A stretch of 64,000 nt of DNA, taken from assembly GCA_025363575.1 (NCBI GenBank), contig JANYDM010000058.1:1-64000 (forward strand). Reading direction: 5' to 3'. The stretch is from Betaproteobacteria bacterium. GTDB taxonomy: Bacteria > Pseudomonadota > Gammaproteobacteria > Burkholderiales > SG8-41. Of this stretch, positions 1 through 11,326 are shown piece after piece. Numbering within the stretch: the stretch's first letter is position 1; each line of letters starts with the position of its first letter. The notes under the pieces were generated by a model. The model was not told the origin of the DNA. It saw only the letters and a program-made list of their open reading frames with translations, and searched no databases. The position numbers and the translations under genes are program-made.

Positions 1-35
1 TTTCGGAGATCGTCGGCGGCGCGGCAGCGGTTTAG
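1..35 (+). CDS. atpG: ATP synthase F1 gamma subunit, 3' end only (partial)
   Basis: Only the last ten codons are in the window. Read in frame from base 3, they give SEIVGGAAAV followed by TAG at 33-35, which is the conserved C-terminal tail of the gamma (rotor shaft) subunit. The position immediately upstream of atpD agrees with the usual atpAGDC order. The 5' part lies outside the window. The identification rests on this short tail plus context. Confidence 0.85.
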   Translation, partial: SEIVGGAAAV

Positions 36-1454
<1,419 letters not shown>

Positions 1455-1467
1455 GCAGGTAATCAAC

Positions 1468-1887
1468 ATGGCGAATACCTTAAAAGTCGACGTCGTCAGC
1501 GCAGAAGCCATGATTTTTTCGGGCGAGGCCGAATTCGTGGCCTTGCCTGGAGAAGCGGGGGAACTGGGCATTTATCCGCGGCATGCGCCCTTGTTGACGC
1601 GTATCAAGCCGGGCGCTGTGCGCATCAAGCGTCCGGGTGGCGAGGAAGAGCTGGTATTTGTGGCCGGTGGCATTCTCGAAGTGCAGCCGACGGGCGTCAC
1701 GGTGCTGGCCGATACGGCCATCCGGGGCCACGACCTTGACGAAGCCAAGGCAACCGAGGCGCAAGTGCGCGCCAAAGAAGCGATGGCGAATGCGAAAAGC
1801 GATCTGGATTTCGCCAAAGCCCAATCCGAGTTTGCCGTCATGGCGGCGCAGATAGCGGCAATCCGCCGGCTGCGGCCCAAGAAGTAA
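1468..1887 (+). CDS. atpC: ATP synthase F1 epsilon subunit
   Basis: This 139 aa protein is the epsilon subunit of F1, a rotor component that links the gamma shaft to the c-ring and can inhibit ATP hydrolysis. The N-terminal beta-sandwich is recognisable (residues 1-85, with [21 protein letters not shown]). It is followed by an alanine- and lysine-rich helical hairpin (about 90-139). The gene begins 13 bp after atpD and is the last gene of the operon. A rho-independent terminator follows 20 bp after its stop. Length and order are standard. Confidence 0.98.
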   Translation: MANTLKVDVVSAEAMIFSGEAEFVALPGEAGELGIYPRHAPLLTRIKPGAVRIKRPGGEEELVFVAGGILEVQPTGVTVLADTAIRGHDLDEAKATEAQVRAKEAMANAKSDLDFAKAQSEFAVMAAQIAAIRRLRPKK

Positions 1888-1906
1888 TTACACTGACTAC
1901 CAGAAC

Positions 1907-1935
1907 AAAGGCAGCTTACGCTGCCTTTTTCTTTG
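1907..1935 (+). terminator. Rho-independent terminator of the atp operon
   Basis: A perfect 9-bp stem (AAAGGCAGC / GCTGCCTTT) with a TTAC loop at 1907-1928 is followed by a T-rich run. It sits 20 bp after atpC and separates the atp operon from glpD. Confidence 0.9.
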
Positions 1936-1952
1936 CCGGTGTCGCTTCAGAT

Positions 1953-1958
1953 TACAAT
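1953..1958 (+). promoter_or_regulatory. Possible -10 element for glpD
   Basis: TACAAT lies 32 bp before the glpD GTG and just after the atp terminator, in an otherwise GC-rich stretch. No convincing -35 hexamer is seen at the right distance, so this is only a candidate. Confidence 0.35.
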
Positions 1959-1990
1959 CGATTTCCCAGCCTATCCGGACGGGCCCGCCA

Positions 1991-3514
1991 GTGACGGAAA
2001 ACCCAGCACAGTACGATCTGCTCGTCATCGGCGGCGGCATCAACGGCTGCGGTATTGCGCGCGACGCTGCAGGTCGCGGGCTGTCCGTGCTGCTGGTTGA
2101 GAAAGACGATCTTGCATCCGCCACGTCGTCGTCGAGCAGCAAACTTATCCACGGCGGGTTGCGCTATCTCGAACAATATGAATTCAGGCTGGTCGCCGAA
2201 GCACTGAGCGAGCGAGAAGTACTGCTCAATATCGCGCCGCACCTGGTCCAGCCCTTGCGTTTCGTCATGCCGCATGTGCCCGCACTGCGGCCGCGTTGGA
2301 TGATACGCACCGGACTGTATTTGTACGATCATCTGGGACGCCGCACACGGCTGCCGTCCTCGCATGGCGTCGATTTGCAAGCCTCCGAATACGGCAGCGG
2401 GCTGAAGCCGGACTTGGCGCACGGCTTCGTCTATTCAGACTGCCGCGTCGACGACGCGCGGCTGGTCGTCGCCAACGCAATAAGCGCGCGTGAACTCGGC
2501 GCCGATATATTGACGCGCACGGAATGCGTGTTTGCGAAACGTACTGGCGATGGCTGGCAAGCAAAATTGCGCAGCACCACGGGTAGCGAACGCATGATCA
2601 CCGCGCGCACCGTTGCCAACGCGGCCGGTCCCTGGGTCAAAAACGTGCTGAATGATCGCTTGCATCAGCATAGCCGCGATAACATCAAGCTGGTCAAGGG
2701 CAGCCACATCGTAGTGCCCAGGCTCTATGCGGGCTCCCATGCCTATATATTGCAGAACGACGATCGTCGCGTGATTTTCATGATCCCGTACGAACGACTG
2801 TACACGCTGATCGGTACGACCGATGTCGCTCTGGCGCGCGAATTCTCGCAACCGGTGGCAAGCCACGAAGAAATCGCCTATCTATGCCGCGCCGTCAATC
2901 GCTATTTGTATCGCCCGATCGCGCCGCAAGAGGTGGTCTGGAGTTATGCCGGCGTGCGTCCCTTGTACGACGACGGTAGTGAAAACCCTTCCGCAGTCAC
3001 ACGCGATTACACATTGCGACTGGACGCTGATGCCGGCGTCGCGCCGGTACTCTCGATCTTCGGGGGAAAGATTACAACGTACCGCAAGCTAGCCGAACAC
3101 GTGCTCGACAAGTTTCAACCCTGGTTTCCGCACATGCGAGGGACATGGACCGCTGATGCCCCGCTCCCGGGAGGCGACTTGCCCGGGGGACTTGAAAAAT
3201 TTACCGATAGCGAGCTGCCGCGCCTTTGGCCTTGGTTGGACGATGAACTGCGGCGCGCTCTGGCGCACCGTCACGGCGCACACGTCGGCAAGGTCCTGGC
3301 CGGAGCGCAGACGCTGTCCGATCTCGGCGTTTATTTCGGCGCGGGTCTTTACGCCCGCGAAGTCGACCATATGCTCGCCCACGAATGGGCCCGCACGCCC
3401 GAAGACATTCTGTACCGCCGTACGAAAACCGGGCTTCATCTCGATGCCGCGCAACGCGACGCATTGGCCAAGTACGTTGCGCAGGCGGTCCAACCCGGCG
3501 AGTGCGTGAGATAA
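1991..3514 (+). CDS. glpD: Aerobic glycerol-3-phosphate dehydrogenase (FAD)
   Basis: The protein oxidises sn-glycerol 3-phosphate to dihydroxyacetone phosphate at the inner membrane and passes electrons to quinone. It has 507 aa. The N-terminal FAD-binding Rossmann motif ([19 protein letters not shown]) is followed by the family signature [16 protein letters not shown]. The C-terminal DAO_C-type helical domain is present. It starts with GTG and stands alone, without glpF or glpK nearby. It lies between the atp terminator and glmU, only 7 bp before glmU, so glmU and glmS may be read from the glpD promoter. Placement here is unusual because glmU normally follows atpC directly in related gene orders. 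Confidence 0.96.
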   Translation: MTENPAQYDLLVIGGGINGCGIARDAAGRGLSVLLVEKDDLASATSSSSSKLIHGGLRYLEQYEFRLVAEALSEREVLLNIAPHLVQPLRFVMPHVPALRPRWMIRTGLYLYDHLGRRTRLPSSHGVDLQASEYGSGLKPDLAHGFVYSDCRVDDARLVVANAISARELGADILTRTECVFAKRTGDGWQAKLRSTTGSERMITARTVANAAGPWVKNVLNDRLHQHSRDNIKLVKGSHIVVPRLYAGSHAYILQNDDRRVIFMIPYERLYTLIGTTDVALAREFSQPVASHEEIAYLCRAVNRYLYRPIAPQEVVWSYAGVRPLYDDGSENPSAVTRDYTLRLDADAGVAPVLSIFGGKITTYRKLAEHVLDKFQPWFPHMRGTWTADAPLPGGDLPGGLEKFTDSELPRLWPWLDDELRRALAHRHGAHVGKVLAGAQTLSDLGVYFGAGLYAREVDHMLAHEWARTPEDILYRRTKTGLHLDAAQRDALAKYVAQAVQPGECVR

Positions 3515-3521
3515 TTCTGCG

Positions 3522-4889
3522 ATGGCAATCAACGTGGTCATACTCGCGGCGGGCCAGGGCAAACGCATGCAGTCGTCATTGCCCAAGATCCTGCACAACC
3601 TGGCGGGCGCGCCGCTGCTCGCGCATGTCGTCGCGAGGGCACGCGAACTGAAGCCGGCTTGTATCTGCGTCGTATACGGTCATGGCGGCGAGCAGGTCCC
3701 TGACGCGATGCGCGCGGCGGATTTGACCTTCGTGAAACAGGAGCCGCAGCTCGGTACCGGGCACGCGTTGCAACAGGCGTTGCCTCATCTTGATGTGCGC
3801 AAAGCTACGCTGGTGTTGTACGGCGATGTACCTCTCACCACGGCGGCAACGCTGAAAGAACTGGTCGGCGGCAGCGGCGAAAGCCTGTGTATTCTGACGG
3901 CCGACCTCGAGAATCCGCACGGTTATGGCCGCATCGTGCGCAATGCGAAAGGCGCGATCACTGCCATCGTCGAGGAGAAAGACGCGACGGACAAGCAGCG
4001 CCGCATAGCGGAGATCAACACCGGCATCATGGTCCTTCCGGGCAAGCGGCTGGCAAGCTGGCTTAAGCGCCTGTCGAACCGGAATGCTCAAAACGAATAC
4101 TATCTGACCGAGGTCGTCGCGCTCGCCGTCAAGGATCGCGTCAAGATCGAATCGTCGTCTCCACGCGATATCTCGGAGATTCTCGGTGTTAACAGCATGC
4201 GGCAGCTGGCCGACCTCGAGCGCATGCATCAGTCGAACAATGCAGCCCGTCTGCTCGAGGCGGGCGTGACGCTAGGTGATCCGGCGCGCATCGACATCCG
4301 CGGCAGATTAACTTGCGGACGCGACGTGCGTATCGACGTCAATTGCGTTTTCGAAGGCACAGTCGAGATCGGCGACAATGCGGTGGTCGGGGCGAGCTGC
4401 GTTATACGCAATGCCGCGATCGGCGCGGCCACGCGCATCGAGCCCTTCTCCATGATCGACGATGCGACGATCGGAAAAAATTGCCGCGTCGGACCGTACG
4501 CGCGCATCCGGCCCGGCACTACGCTGGCCGAAGATGTGCATATCGGAAACTTTGTTGAAGTCAAAGCGTCGAATGTCGGTGCCGGCTCCAAGGCGAATCA
4601 TCTGACTTACCTGGGCGATTCCAGCATAGGCCGCAATGTCAATGTCGGCGCCGGCACCATTACCTGCAATTACGACGGAGCAAACAAGCATCGCACCGTG
4701 ATCGAAGACGACGTGCTTATCGGCTCGGATGTCCAGCTGGTCGCGCCGGTTACCGTCCACGCCGGCGCGACCATAGGCGCGGGCGCTACCATCATCAGGG
4801 ACGCGCCACCGGGCGAACTGACGTTTACAGAGAAAAAGCAGGTTACCAAAACCGGCTGGAAACGGCCGCTGAAAATTGCCAAGCGGTGA
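3522..4889 (+). CDS. glmU: Bifunctional GlcN-1-P acetyltransferase / GlcNAc-1-P uridyltransferase
   Basis: GlmU makes UDP-GlcNAc, the precursor of peptidoglycan and lipopolysaccharide, by acetylating GlcN-1-P and then transferring UMP. At 455 aa it matches the family length. The N-terminal nucleotidyltransferase motif [15 protein letters not shown] is at residues 8-22. The C-terminal half (from about 230) is a left-handed beta-helix of hexapeptide repeats containing the acetyltransferase segment [14 protein letters not shown]. It is paired with glmS, which makes GlcN-6-P for the same pathway, and starts 7 bp after glpD. Confidence 0.98.
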   Translation: MAINVVILAAGQGKRMQSSLPKILHNLAGAPLLAHVVARARELKPACICVVYGHGGEQVPDAMRAADLTFVKQEPQLGTGHALQQALPHLDVRKATLVLYGDVPLTTAATLKELVGGSGESLCILTADLENPHGYGRIVRNAKGAITAIVEEKDATDKQRRIAEINTGIMVLPGKRLASWLKRLSNRNAQNEYYLTEVVALAVKDRVKIESSSPRDISEILGVNSMRQLADLERMHQSNNAARLLEAGVTLGDPARIDIRGRLTCGRDVRIDVNCVFEGTVEIGDNAVVGASCVIRNAAIGAATRIEPFSMIDDATIGKNCRVGPYARIRPGTTLAEDVHIGNFVEVKASNVGAGSKANHLTYLGDSSIGRNVNVGAGTITCNYDGANKHRTVIEDDVLIGSDVQLVAPVTVHAGATIGAGATIIRDAPPGELTFTEKKQVTKTGWKRPLKIAKR

Positions 4890-4916
4890 ATTCCTGAAAC
4901 GCAAAGGGTAGCGGAA

Positions 4917-6731
4917 ATGTGTGGAATTGTCGGCGCAGTTGCCGCGCGCAACGTTATGCCGGTACTGCTCGAGGGCCTCAAGCGGCTCGAGTACCGCGGT
5001 TACGATTCGTGCGGCGTCGCGGTATTCAACGGCGGCCTCAAGCGGACGCGGTCCGTGCGCCGCGTTCAGGATCTCATCGCGCAAGTCGAAGAAAGCGGTC
5101 TTGCCGGCACAACGGGCATCTCGCATACGCGCTGGGCGACACATGGCGCGCCGGTTACGGTCAACGCGCATCCGCATTTTTCGCGCGAGCGCATCGCGCT
5201 GGTGCATAACGGCATTATTGAGAACTATGAAGAGATCCGGCGTGAGTTGCAGGCGGCGGGTTTCGAGTTTGAAAGTCAGACGGACACAGAGGTCATCGCG
5301 CATCTTGTCAATCACTTGTATGCGGGCGATCTGCTCAAGGCCGTGCAGCAGGCCGTCAAGCGACTGCGCGGCGCCTATGCCATCGCCGTATTTTGTCGGG
5401 ACGAACCGCAAAGAGTGGTCGCCGCGCGCTTCGGCAGTCCGCTGGTGATCGGACTCGGCAAGGACGAGAATTTTGTGGCGTCCGATGCGATGGCGCTCGC
5501 CGGCACCACCGACCGCATTATTTATATCGAGGAAGGCGACGTCGTCGATGTGCGTCAGATCGAAGTGCGGATTTACGATCGCAACGAAGCGCCCGTCGAG
5601 CGTGAAGTCCGTACAGTCGACGCATCTACCGGCGTGGCCGAACTCGGTCCGTACCGTCACTTCATGCAGAAGGAGATTTTCGAGCAGCCGCGGGCCATCG
5701 CGGACACTCTGGAAGGCGTAATCGCCGCCACCCCCGATTTGTTCGGCGAAGAGGCCGCGGAGATATTCGGCCGCATCGATTCTCTGCTGATACTGGCTTG
5801 CGGCACCAGCTACTATGCCGGTCTGACCGCAAAATACTGGCTTGAAGCGATAGCCAAGCTGCCCACCCAGGTCGAAATTGCCAGCGAATACCGCTATCGA
5901 GAAAGCGTGCCGGATGCAAAAACGCTAGTAGTCGTGATTTCGCAGTCCGGCGAAACGGCGGATACGCTAGCCGCACTGAAGCATGCGCAGACGCTCGGCA
6001 TGAATGAAACGCTGGCGGTCTGTAACGTGGCTTCGAGCGCAATCGTGCGGCTGACCAGGCTCAAATATCTGACGCGTGCCGGCATTGAAATCGGTGTCGC
6101 ATCCACCAAAGCCTTTACGGCTCAGCTGACGGCACTGTTTCTCCTCACCCTGGCGTTGGCCAAGCTGCGCGGCAAACTGCCTGCCGACGCGGAAGCCGCG
6201 GCGATGCGTAATCTGCGCCACCTGCCCGCTGCGCTGCAGGCAGTGCTCGCGCTGGAGCCGCAGATCATCGCCTGGGCCGGGGAGTTCACGAAAAAGGAGC
6301 ACGCGCTATTCCTGGGCCGCGGGCTTCATTTCCCGATAGCGCTCGAAGGCGCGCTCAAACTGAAGGAAATATCGTACATACACGCGGAAGCCTATGCCGC
6401 GGGCGAGCTCAAGCACGGGCCGCTGGCGCTGGTGACCGATGAAATGCCCGTCGTCACTGTGGCGCCCAATGACGTCTTGCTGGAAAAGCTCAAGTCGAAC
6501 ATGCAGGAAGTGCGCGCGCGGGGCGGCCAGTTGTACGTGTTTGCCGACGCGGATACGCATATCTCATCGAGTGACGGCATCAAAGTCATCCGCCTGCCCG
6601 AGCACTATGGCGCGCTATCACCTATTCTGCACGTCGTACCCCTGCAATTGCTTGCATACCACACGGCGCTCGCCCGCGGCAACGACGTCGACAAGCCGCG
6701 CAATCTCGCCAAATCGGTAACGGTTGAATAA
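4917..6731 (+). CDS. glmS: Glutamine--fructose-6-phosphate aminotransferase
   Basis: GlmS converts fructose-6-P and glutamine to GlcN-6-P and glutamate, the first step of the UDP-GlcNAc route completed by GlmU. The 604 aa protein begins MCGIVGA, so Cys2 becomes the N-terminal glutaminase nucleophile after Met removal. RGYDS and the [12 protein letters not shown] segment belong to the glutaminase domain. Two SIS sugar-isomerase domains follow (CGTSYYAG and SQSGETADT motifs), and the protein ends in the typical KSVTVE. The 27-bp gap after glmU leaves no room for a glmS ribozyme. The gene overlaps recQ by 8 bp. Confidence 0.98.
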   Translation: MCGIVGAVAARNVMPVLLEGLKRLEYRGYDSCGVAVFNGGLKRTRSVRRVQDLIAQVEESGLAGTTGISHTRWATHGAPVTVNAHPHFSRERIALVHNGIIENYEEIRRELQAAGFEFESQTDTEVIAHLVNHLYAGDLLKAVQQAVKRLRGAYAIAVFCRDEPQRVVAARFGSPLVIGLGKDENFVASDAMALAGTTDRIIYIEEGDVVDVRQIEVRIYDRNEAPVEREVRTVDASTGVAELGPYRHFMQKEIFEQPRAIADTLEGVIAATPDLFGEEAAEIFGRIDSLLILACGTSYYAGLTAKYWLEAIAKLPTQVEIASEYRYRESVPDAKTLVVVISQSGETADTLAALKHAQTLGMNETLAVCNVASSAIVRLTRLKYLTRAGIEIGVASTKAFTAQLTALFLLTLALAKLRGKLPADAEAAAMRNLRHLPAALQAVLALEPQIIAWAGEFTKKEHALFLGRGLHFPIALEGALKLKEISYIHAEAYAAGELKHGPLALVTDEMPVVTVAPNDVLLEKLKSNMQEVRARGGQLYVFADADTHISSSDGIKVIRLPEHYGALSPILHVVPLQLLAYHTALARGNDVDKPRNLAKSVTVE

Positions 6732-8559
6732 AGCCGGCACCGGCGGCGCGCCGCGCGATGCGCGGGCGCTGCTCAAGGACATTTTCGGTTACAGCGCATT
6801 TCGCGGGCTCCAGGCCGAGATTGTCGAGCACGTTGGCGGCGGTGGCGATTGCCTGGTGCTTATGCCGACCGGCGGCGGTAAGTCCCTGTGCTACCAGATT
6901 CCCGCATTGATGCGCGCCGGTACCGGCGTGGTCGTGTCGCCGCTGATTGCGTTGATGCAGGACCAGGTCGCCGCATTACAGGAAGCCGGCGTTCGCGCAG
7001 CCTTTCTCAATTCGACGCTGACGGCCGCTGACGCAGCGTCCGTCGAACGTTCCTTTGCTGCTGGCGATTATGACCTGCTGTATGTCGCGCCTGAGCGCCT
7101 GATGACACCGCGCTTCATGGATTTGCTTGAGCGTGTGCAGAGCGCGCGCGGGCTGGCGTTGTTTGCGATCGACGAAGCGCATTGCGTCGCGCAATGGGGC
7201 CATGACTTCCGTCCGGAGTACATCCAGCTCTCGATGCTGCACCAGCGTTTTCCGCAGGTGCCGCGTATCGCACTTACCGCCACGGCCGACGAGCAAACGC
7301 GCGCAGAAATCGTCGCGCGTCTCGGCCTCGACGATGCGCGGATATTCGTCGCTAGTTTTGACCGGCCCAACATCCGCTATCGCATCGTCGAAAAAGCCAA
7401 TGCGCGGGCGCAGTTGCTCACCTTTCTGCAGTCCGAGCACGCGCAGGATGCCGGCATCATTTACTGCCTGTCGCGGCGCAAGGTCGACGAGACTGCGGCT
7501 TGGCTGGCTGCGGAAGGCTACAAAGCGCTCGCTTATCACGCGGGAATGGACACGGCGGCGCGCACGCGCCATCAGGGTCGCTTTTTGCGCGAAGACGGCA
7601 TCGTCATGGTCGCGACCATTGCGTTCGGCATGGGTATAGACAAACCGGATGTGCGTTTCGTCGCGCATCTCGATTTGCCGAAAAGCGTCGAAGGCTACTA
7701 CCAGGAAACCGGCCGCGCGGGGCGCGACGGCGCGCCGGCCGATGCATGGATGACATACGGTCTTGCCGACGTCGTGAATCACCGCCGCATGATAGATGCT
7801 TCGGAGGCGGATGCTCAGTTCAAACGCGTTGCGGGAGCAAAACTCGACGCTTTACTGGGGCTGTGCGAGGCGACGACCTGCCGGCGCGTGCGGCTGCTCG
7901 CCTATTTCGGCGAGACGTCGGCGCCGTGCGGTAACTGCGATACCTGCCTCGAACCGCCGCAAGTATGGGACGGGACAGTGGCCGCGCAAAAAGCGCTGTC
8001 ATGCGCCTTTCGCAGCGGCCAGCGTTTTGGCGCCGGGCATCTGACCGACGTGCTGCTCGGCAATGAGACTGATCGCGTAGTGCAATGGGGACATCGCGAA
8101 CTCAGCACGTTCGGTATTGGCAAAGAACTGGACAAGAAGCAATGGCAGGCGGTGTACCGCCAACTCGTTGCGCAAGGCTTGCTGGCGGTGGATCACGCCG
8201 GATACGGCGCGCTGAAACTTACGGACGCGAGCCGCGTTGTTCTGACCGGCGCGCAACCCATCCATTTTCGGCAAGCGCAGGAAACGCGTCGCAGCCGCGG
8301 CGGTAAGAAGAACTCAGCCGCTTCGGCGCCGGGCCTGGATGGTGCCGCGCGCACGCTGTGGGACCGTCTGCGCGAATGGCGCGCCGCGGTCGCGCGCGAG
8401 CATGGTGTCCCGGCATACGTCGTTTTCCACGATGCAACGTTGGCAGAACTCGCGCGCGAGCGCCCCGCGACCGAATCGGAGTTGAGCAAAATTTCCGGCG
8501 TGGGCACACGCAAACTGGAACGCTACGGTGCGGACCTGCTCAAACTGCTGCGCGTTTGA
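6724..8559 (+). CDS. recQ: ATP-dependent DNA helicase RecQ
   Basis: This is a 3'-5' DNA helicase acting in recombination and replication-fork repair. The 611 aa protein has Walker A ([10 protein letters not shown]), the DEAH box ([18 protein letters not shown]), the helicase motif VI region (ETGRAGRDG), and a RecQ zinc-binding cluster (Cys of TTCRR and CGNCDTC). A winged helix and a C-terminal HRDC domain follow. The start is TTG inside the end of glmS (TTGAATAA, an 8-bp overlap). This is the only start that keeps the complete N terminus, and it implies translational coupling. It converges with the SDR gene, whose stop is 6 bp away. Confidence 0.95.
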   Translation: MNKAGTGGAPRDARALLKDIFGYSAFRGLQAEIVEHVGGGGDCLVLMPTGGGKSLCYQIPALMRAGTGVVVSPLIALMQDQVAALQEAGVRAAFLNSTLTAADAASVERSFAAGDYDLLYVAPERLMTPRFMDLLERVQSARGLALFAIDEAHCVAQWGHDFRPEYIQLSMLHQRFPQVPRIALTATADEQTRAEIVARLGLDDARIFVASFDRPNIRYRIVEKANARAQLLTFLQSEHAQDAGIIYCLSRRKVDETAAWLAAEGYKALAYHAGMDTAARTRHQGRFLREDGIVMVATIAFGMGIDKPDVRFVAHLDLPKSVEGYYQETGRAGRDGAPADAWMTYGLADVVNHRRMIDASEADAQFKRVAGAKLDALLGLCEATTCRRVRLLAYFGETSAPCGNCDTCLEPPQVWDGTVAAQKALSCAFRSGQRFGAGHLTDVLLGNETDRVVQWGHRELSTFGIGKELDKKQWQAVYRQLVAQGLLAVDHAGYGALKLTDASRVVLTGAQPIHFRQAQETRRSRGGKKNSAASAPGLDGAARTLWDRLREWRAAVAREHGVPAYVVFHDATLAELARERPATESELSKISGVGTRKLERYGADLLKLLRV

Positions 8560-8565
8560 ATCCTG

Positions 8566-9336
8566 TCAAGGTTTGGTGACGGCCGCGCGCGGCTTGCGCG
8601 GCGCGTTGCCGAAAAGGCGGTCGTAGAGCCAATTCGGCAACACGTGCATCACGCGCGCCACGATCGCCATCTGCCACGGGATTACAGCAAGCGATGCCCC
8701 CCGCGCTATGACTTTGTCGATGCGGACAGCGGCCTGATCTGCGCTGAGCATGAAGGGCATGCGATAAGGATTGCGCGCCGTCATTGGCGTTGCTATATAG
8801 CCGGGACACACGGTTATGACCTTGACGCCGCTCGCGCGCAGTTCGACGCGCAGGCTTTCAAGGTAGGTAATCGCCGCCGCTTTCGACGCCGAATAGGCGG
8901 CGGCGCCTGGCAATCCGCGATAGCCGGCAACGCTTGCGATACCGACCAGCGAGCCCCTCTTTGCCGCGCGCATGGCGCCAATAAACGGCTGGAATGTGTT
9001 GACCATGCCGACAACGTTGACGTCGAGCACGTCTTTGAAGGCGGCCAGGTCTTCCGGAAATTCCGTCAGTGTGCCGGTGCTGACGCCGGCGTTGGCAATC
9101 ACAATATCGACGCCGCCATGGCGGGCGAGGAAGTCGGACGCAGCGCAGCGCATCGCACCGCTATCGCGCACATCGATTGGGTAGATCTCGACCGGCGTTG
9201 ATAGCTGAGCCGCGATTTCTTCCAGCGCCGTCCGGCGCCGCGCGATCAAACCGAGCGTTGCGCCGGTATTAGCGTAGTGGCGCACCAGGGCGGTGCCGAT
9301 GCCGCTGGACGCGCCGGTGATAATGACGCGCCGCAT
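8566..9336 (-). CDS. Short-chain dehydrogenase/reductase
   Basis: A 256 aa classical SDR with the N-terminal cofactor motif TGASSGIGTALVRHY, the structural NAG motif (IANAGVS) and the catalytic YSASK (Tyr/Lys) preceded by a Ser-containing strand. The substrate is not predictable. The C-terminal hydrophobic stretch (MAIVARVMHVLPNWLYD) suggests membrane association, as in SDRs acting on lipids or steroids. It is the last gene of an apparent minus-strand run argS, SPOR protein, dsbA, dsbA-like, SDR, 17 bp after the preceding gene. The same association of argS, SPOR, dsbA and SDR genes occurs in other betaproteobacteria (recalled, not checked). Confidence 0.85.
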   Translation of the reverse strand: MRRVIITGASSGIGTALVRHYANTGATLGLIARRRTALEEIAAQLSTPVEIYPIDVRDSGAMRCAASDFLARHGGVDIVIANAGVSTGTLTEFPEDLAAFKDVLDVNVVGMVNTFQPFIGAMRAAKRGSLVGIASVAGYRGLPGAAAYSASKAAAITYLESLRVELRASGVKVITVCPGYIATPMTARNPYRMPFMLSADQAAVRIDKVIARGASLAVIPWQMAIVARVMHVLPNWLYDRLFGNAPRKPRAAVTKP

Positions 9337-9353
9337 TGCTCGCGTATTAGGAA

Positions 9354-9998
9354 CTATTTGTCGGCTTTCTTTTCACGCTGCTGGCGCGCGAGGCGGATCA
9401 TGCGGTCCAGAATATCGATAGTTTTCGAGGAGGAGCCGTCAGTCAGATATTTGCCGTCGACCACCAGCGACGGCGTGCCCTGTATGTCGTAATCGAGAGT
9501 CAGCTTGCGCGCGCGCTCGACCTTCTGACGTGTTTCGTCCGAGCGGTATATCGCCATGAATTTCTCGCGATCGAGGCCGTGCTTGGCGGCCCATTCGGAA
9601 ATAACTTTCTCCTGGCTCATGTAGAGGTCTTCAACGTGATAGCTGTGGAACACCGCGGTATGCAAACGGTCCACTTCGCCCATCGCCTCGAGCGTGAAGT
9701 AGGTCTTGGCGAGCGGCACCCACGAGTCGTGGCGCACCACCGGATAGTGGCGCAATACCACATCGGCCGGCTTCGAGCGTTGCCGCCACCGATCGAGGCG
9801 CGGCAGCAGCTCATTGCAATACTGGCAGCCGTAAAAAAAGAAGTCGATCACTTCGATTTTGTCGCCGGTCTCGATGGCTTGCTGCGGAATCTCGCGATAA
9901 TCCAGATCGCGTTTGTCCTGGGCCATGGCGGGCGTTGCCGCAACGAACATTAAAACCAACCAGCACGAGGCGACGCGCACGGCGGAGCGGGCAACCAT
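9354..9998 (-). CDS. DsbA-family thiol:disulfide oxidoreductase, CQYC active site
   Basis: A periplasmic thioredoxin-fold protein of 214 aa. The signal peptide ends around AMAQ-DK (residues 24-28). The redox site is CQYC at Cys58-Cys61, in the context FFFYGCQYCNELLPRL, and the cis-proline loop GTPSLVVDGKYL closes the domain. It lies 3 bp downstream of a second, canonical dsbA, so the two are co-transcribed paralogues. The CQYC dipeptide differs from the CPHC of DsbA. Since the dipeptide sets redox potential, this copy may have a more specialised oxidase or isomerase role. No dsbB is in the window. Confidence 0.88.
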   Translation of the reverse strand: MVARSAVRVASCWLVLMFVAATPAMAQDKRDLDYREIPQQAIETGDKIEVIDFFFYGCQYCNELLPRLDRWRQRSKPADVVLRHYPVVRHDSWVPLAKTYFTLEAMGEVDRLHTAVFHSYHVEDLYMSQEKVISEWAAKHGLDREKFMAIYRSDETRQKVERARKLTLDYDIQGTPSLVVDGKYLTDGSSSKTIDILDRMIRLARQQREKKADK

Positions 9999-10001
9999 GG
10001 G

Positions 10002-10694
10002 CTACTTCTTCCCGGTTTGTTCCTTGCGCGCCTGCGCGATCAGTTGATCGACGGCGCGGAAGAAACGATCGTAATTGACGGTATTGTCAGAGTTGGGAAA
10101 ATTCGATGGGCTGACCAGGTATTTGCCCTCTATCGCGAATGCAGGCGTACCCGGCACGTCGTAACTGCGCGTCATGTCCTCCGAGCGCTTGGTGCGGCTG
10201 TTCACCGCGAATGAATCGTAGGCGTCCAGAAACTTCTGCTTGTCGACGCCCTTGCTGGCAAACCAGTCGGCGATGGCACGCTTGTCATTAACCATCGCGC
10301 GCTGCTTGGCGCCGTCTTTTTCCTCGTGTATCGCGGCGAACAACGCATCGTGATACTTGGCGGTGAGGCCCATCGCATCCAGCGCGTAGAAGGTGCGGGT
10401 CAGCGGCTCCCACCCCGGCGCGCCGAAGGTGCCGGGAATCGGCTTGAACTCGACGTCCGCGGGCTTGCGCTTGAGCCACGCCTTGAGTGACGGCTCCAGG
10501 TGATAGCAGTGAGGGCAGCCGTACCAGAAAAATTCCACGACCTCGACCTTCTTACCGCTATCGGTCGGTTGCGGCGGATTGATCAGGGTGTAATCACGGC
10601 CGGCAACAAGCGCCTGCTGGCCCATTGCTTGCCCCGCTGCCAGCAACAGCAGCAGCGTTACAACGGGACCCAAACGTTTGAACAGATTCATCAT
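10002..10694 (-). CDS. dsbA: Thiol:disulfide interchange protein DsbA
   Basis: A periplasmic disulfide oxidase of 230 aa. The signal sequence is followed by cleavage near AMGQQ (residues 23-27). The canonical CPHC redox site lies at Cys60-Cys63 in EFFWYGCPHCYHLEP, with the cis-Pro motif GTPAFAIEGKYL. It introduces disulfides into exported proteins; LptD in this window is one likely client. Two adjacent Met codons allow a start at 10694 or 10691. It follows a SPOR-domain gene by 14 bp and precedes a second DsbA-like gene by 3 bp, in one minus-strand operon. Confidence 0.95.
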   Translation of the reverse strand: MMNLFKRLGPVVTLLLLLAAGQAMGQQALVAGRDYTLINPPQPTDSGKKVEVVEFFWYGCPHCYHLEPSLKAWLKRKPADVEFKPIPGTFGAPGWEPLTRTFYALDAMGLTAKYHDALFAAIHEEKDGAKQRAMVNDKRAIADWFASKGVDKQKFLDAYDSFAVNSRTKRSEDMTRSYDVPGTPAFAIEGKYLVSPSNFPNSDNTVNYDRFFRAVDQLIAQARKEQTGKK

Positions 10695-10708
10695 TCCTCC
10701 CTTGAAAT

Positions 10709-11317
10709 TTATTTGGCGGGCTGTGCCGGCGTTTCGCGTATCTTGATTAGAGTGGTCTCAATGCCGTTTTGTTTCAGCGTGGCCCGCACGCGGTTCAAAT
10801 CTTCCGCTGCCGTATACGGCCCTACGCGCACGCGGTGCCACACGCCCTTGTCCGGCAAGGTCGTAGTCTGGACGGTCGCAGCGATGCCGGCCAATGCGAT
10901 CCGCGCCTTCAAATTGTCGGCGTCAGGGGCGTTCTGAAACGCGCCGGCTTGCAGATAGAACGTTTCCCGCAGCTGTTCCGGCGCACGTTTGCCCTGGGCG
11001 TCTTTAAATTGCTGCTCGGTTACCGGCTCTTCCGACCCGGGCAGAATCTTGTAGAAATCAAAGCGTGGTTTGCCATCCAACGTTTTGGCTGGTTTCTCTT
11101 CGGTTTTGGCCGTGTCCGCGTTTTTCGCCGCTTCGTTTTTCAGCGGCGGCGCGGCACGATTTACGAAAGGCGTCGGCATTTTATTGATGTACCAGGCAAC
11201 CGCAAGCGCAATGCCGAGACCGAGCAGCAGTCCGATCAGAATGCCAATCAACAACGAACCCGCGCCGTTTTTGCTGTTGGCCGGTTTTTTGGCGGAGCCC
11301 TTATAGTCCTTGCTCAT
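10709..11317 (-). CDS. SPOR-domain cell-division protein (FtsN-like)
   Basis: A 202 aa bitopic membrane protein: a short cytoplasmic Lys/Ser-rich N terminus, one transmembrane helix (about residues 21-43, LLIGILIGLLLGLGIALAV), a charged Ala/Lys/Glu-rich linker, and a C-terminal SPOR domain (about 118-195, YLQAGAFQNAPDADNLKARI and RVRVGPYT). SPOR domains bind denuded glycan at the septum, so a role in division like FtsN is likely. It lies 9 bp after argS and 14 bp before dsbA, an order seen in other betaproteobacteria. Whether it is the true FtsN orthologue cannot be settled from sequence alone. Confidence 0.88.
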   Translation of the reverse strand: MSKDYKGSAKKPANSKNGAGSLLIGILIGLLLGLGIALAVAWYINKMPTPFVNRAAPPLKNEAAKNADTAKTEEKPAKTLDGKPRFDFYKILPGSEEPVTEQQFKDAQGKRAPEQLRETFYLQAGAFQNAPDADNLKARIALAGIAATVQTTTLPDKGVWHRVRVGPYTAAEDLNRVRATLKQNGIETTLIKIRETPAQPAK

Positions 11318-11326
11318 GGCGGAATT

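Noticed and set aside
4890..4916. glmS ribozyme before glmS
   Set aside because: The gap is only 27 bp; that ribozyme needs well over 100 nt and is typical of Gram-positive bacteria.
4308..5660. A 450-codon frame antisense across glmU and glmS
   Set aside because: Its composition (Arg/Asp/His-rich) is the usual result of reading GC-rich codons backwards, and it crosses two intact genes.
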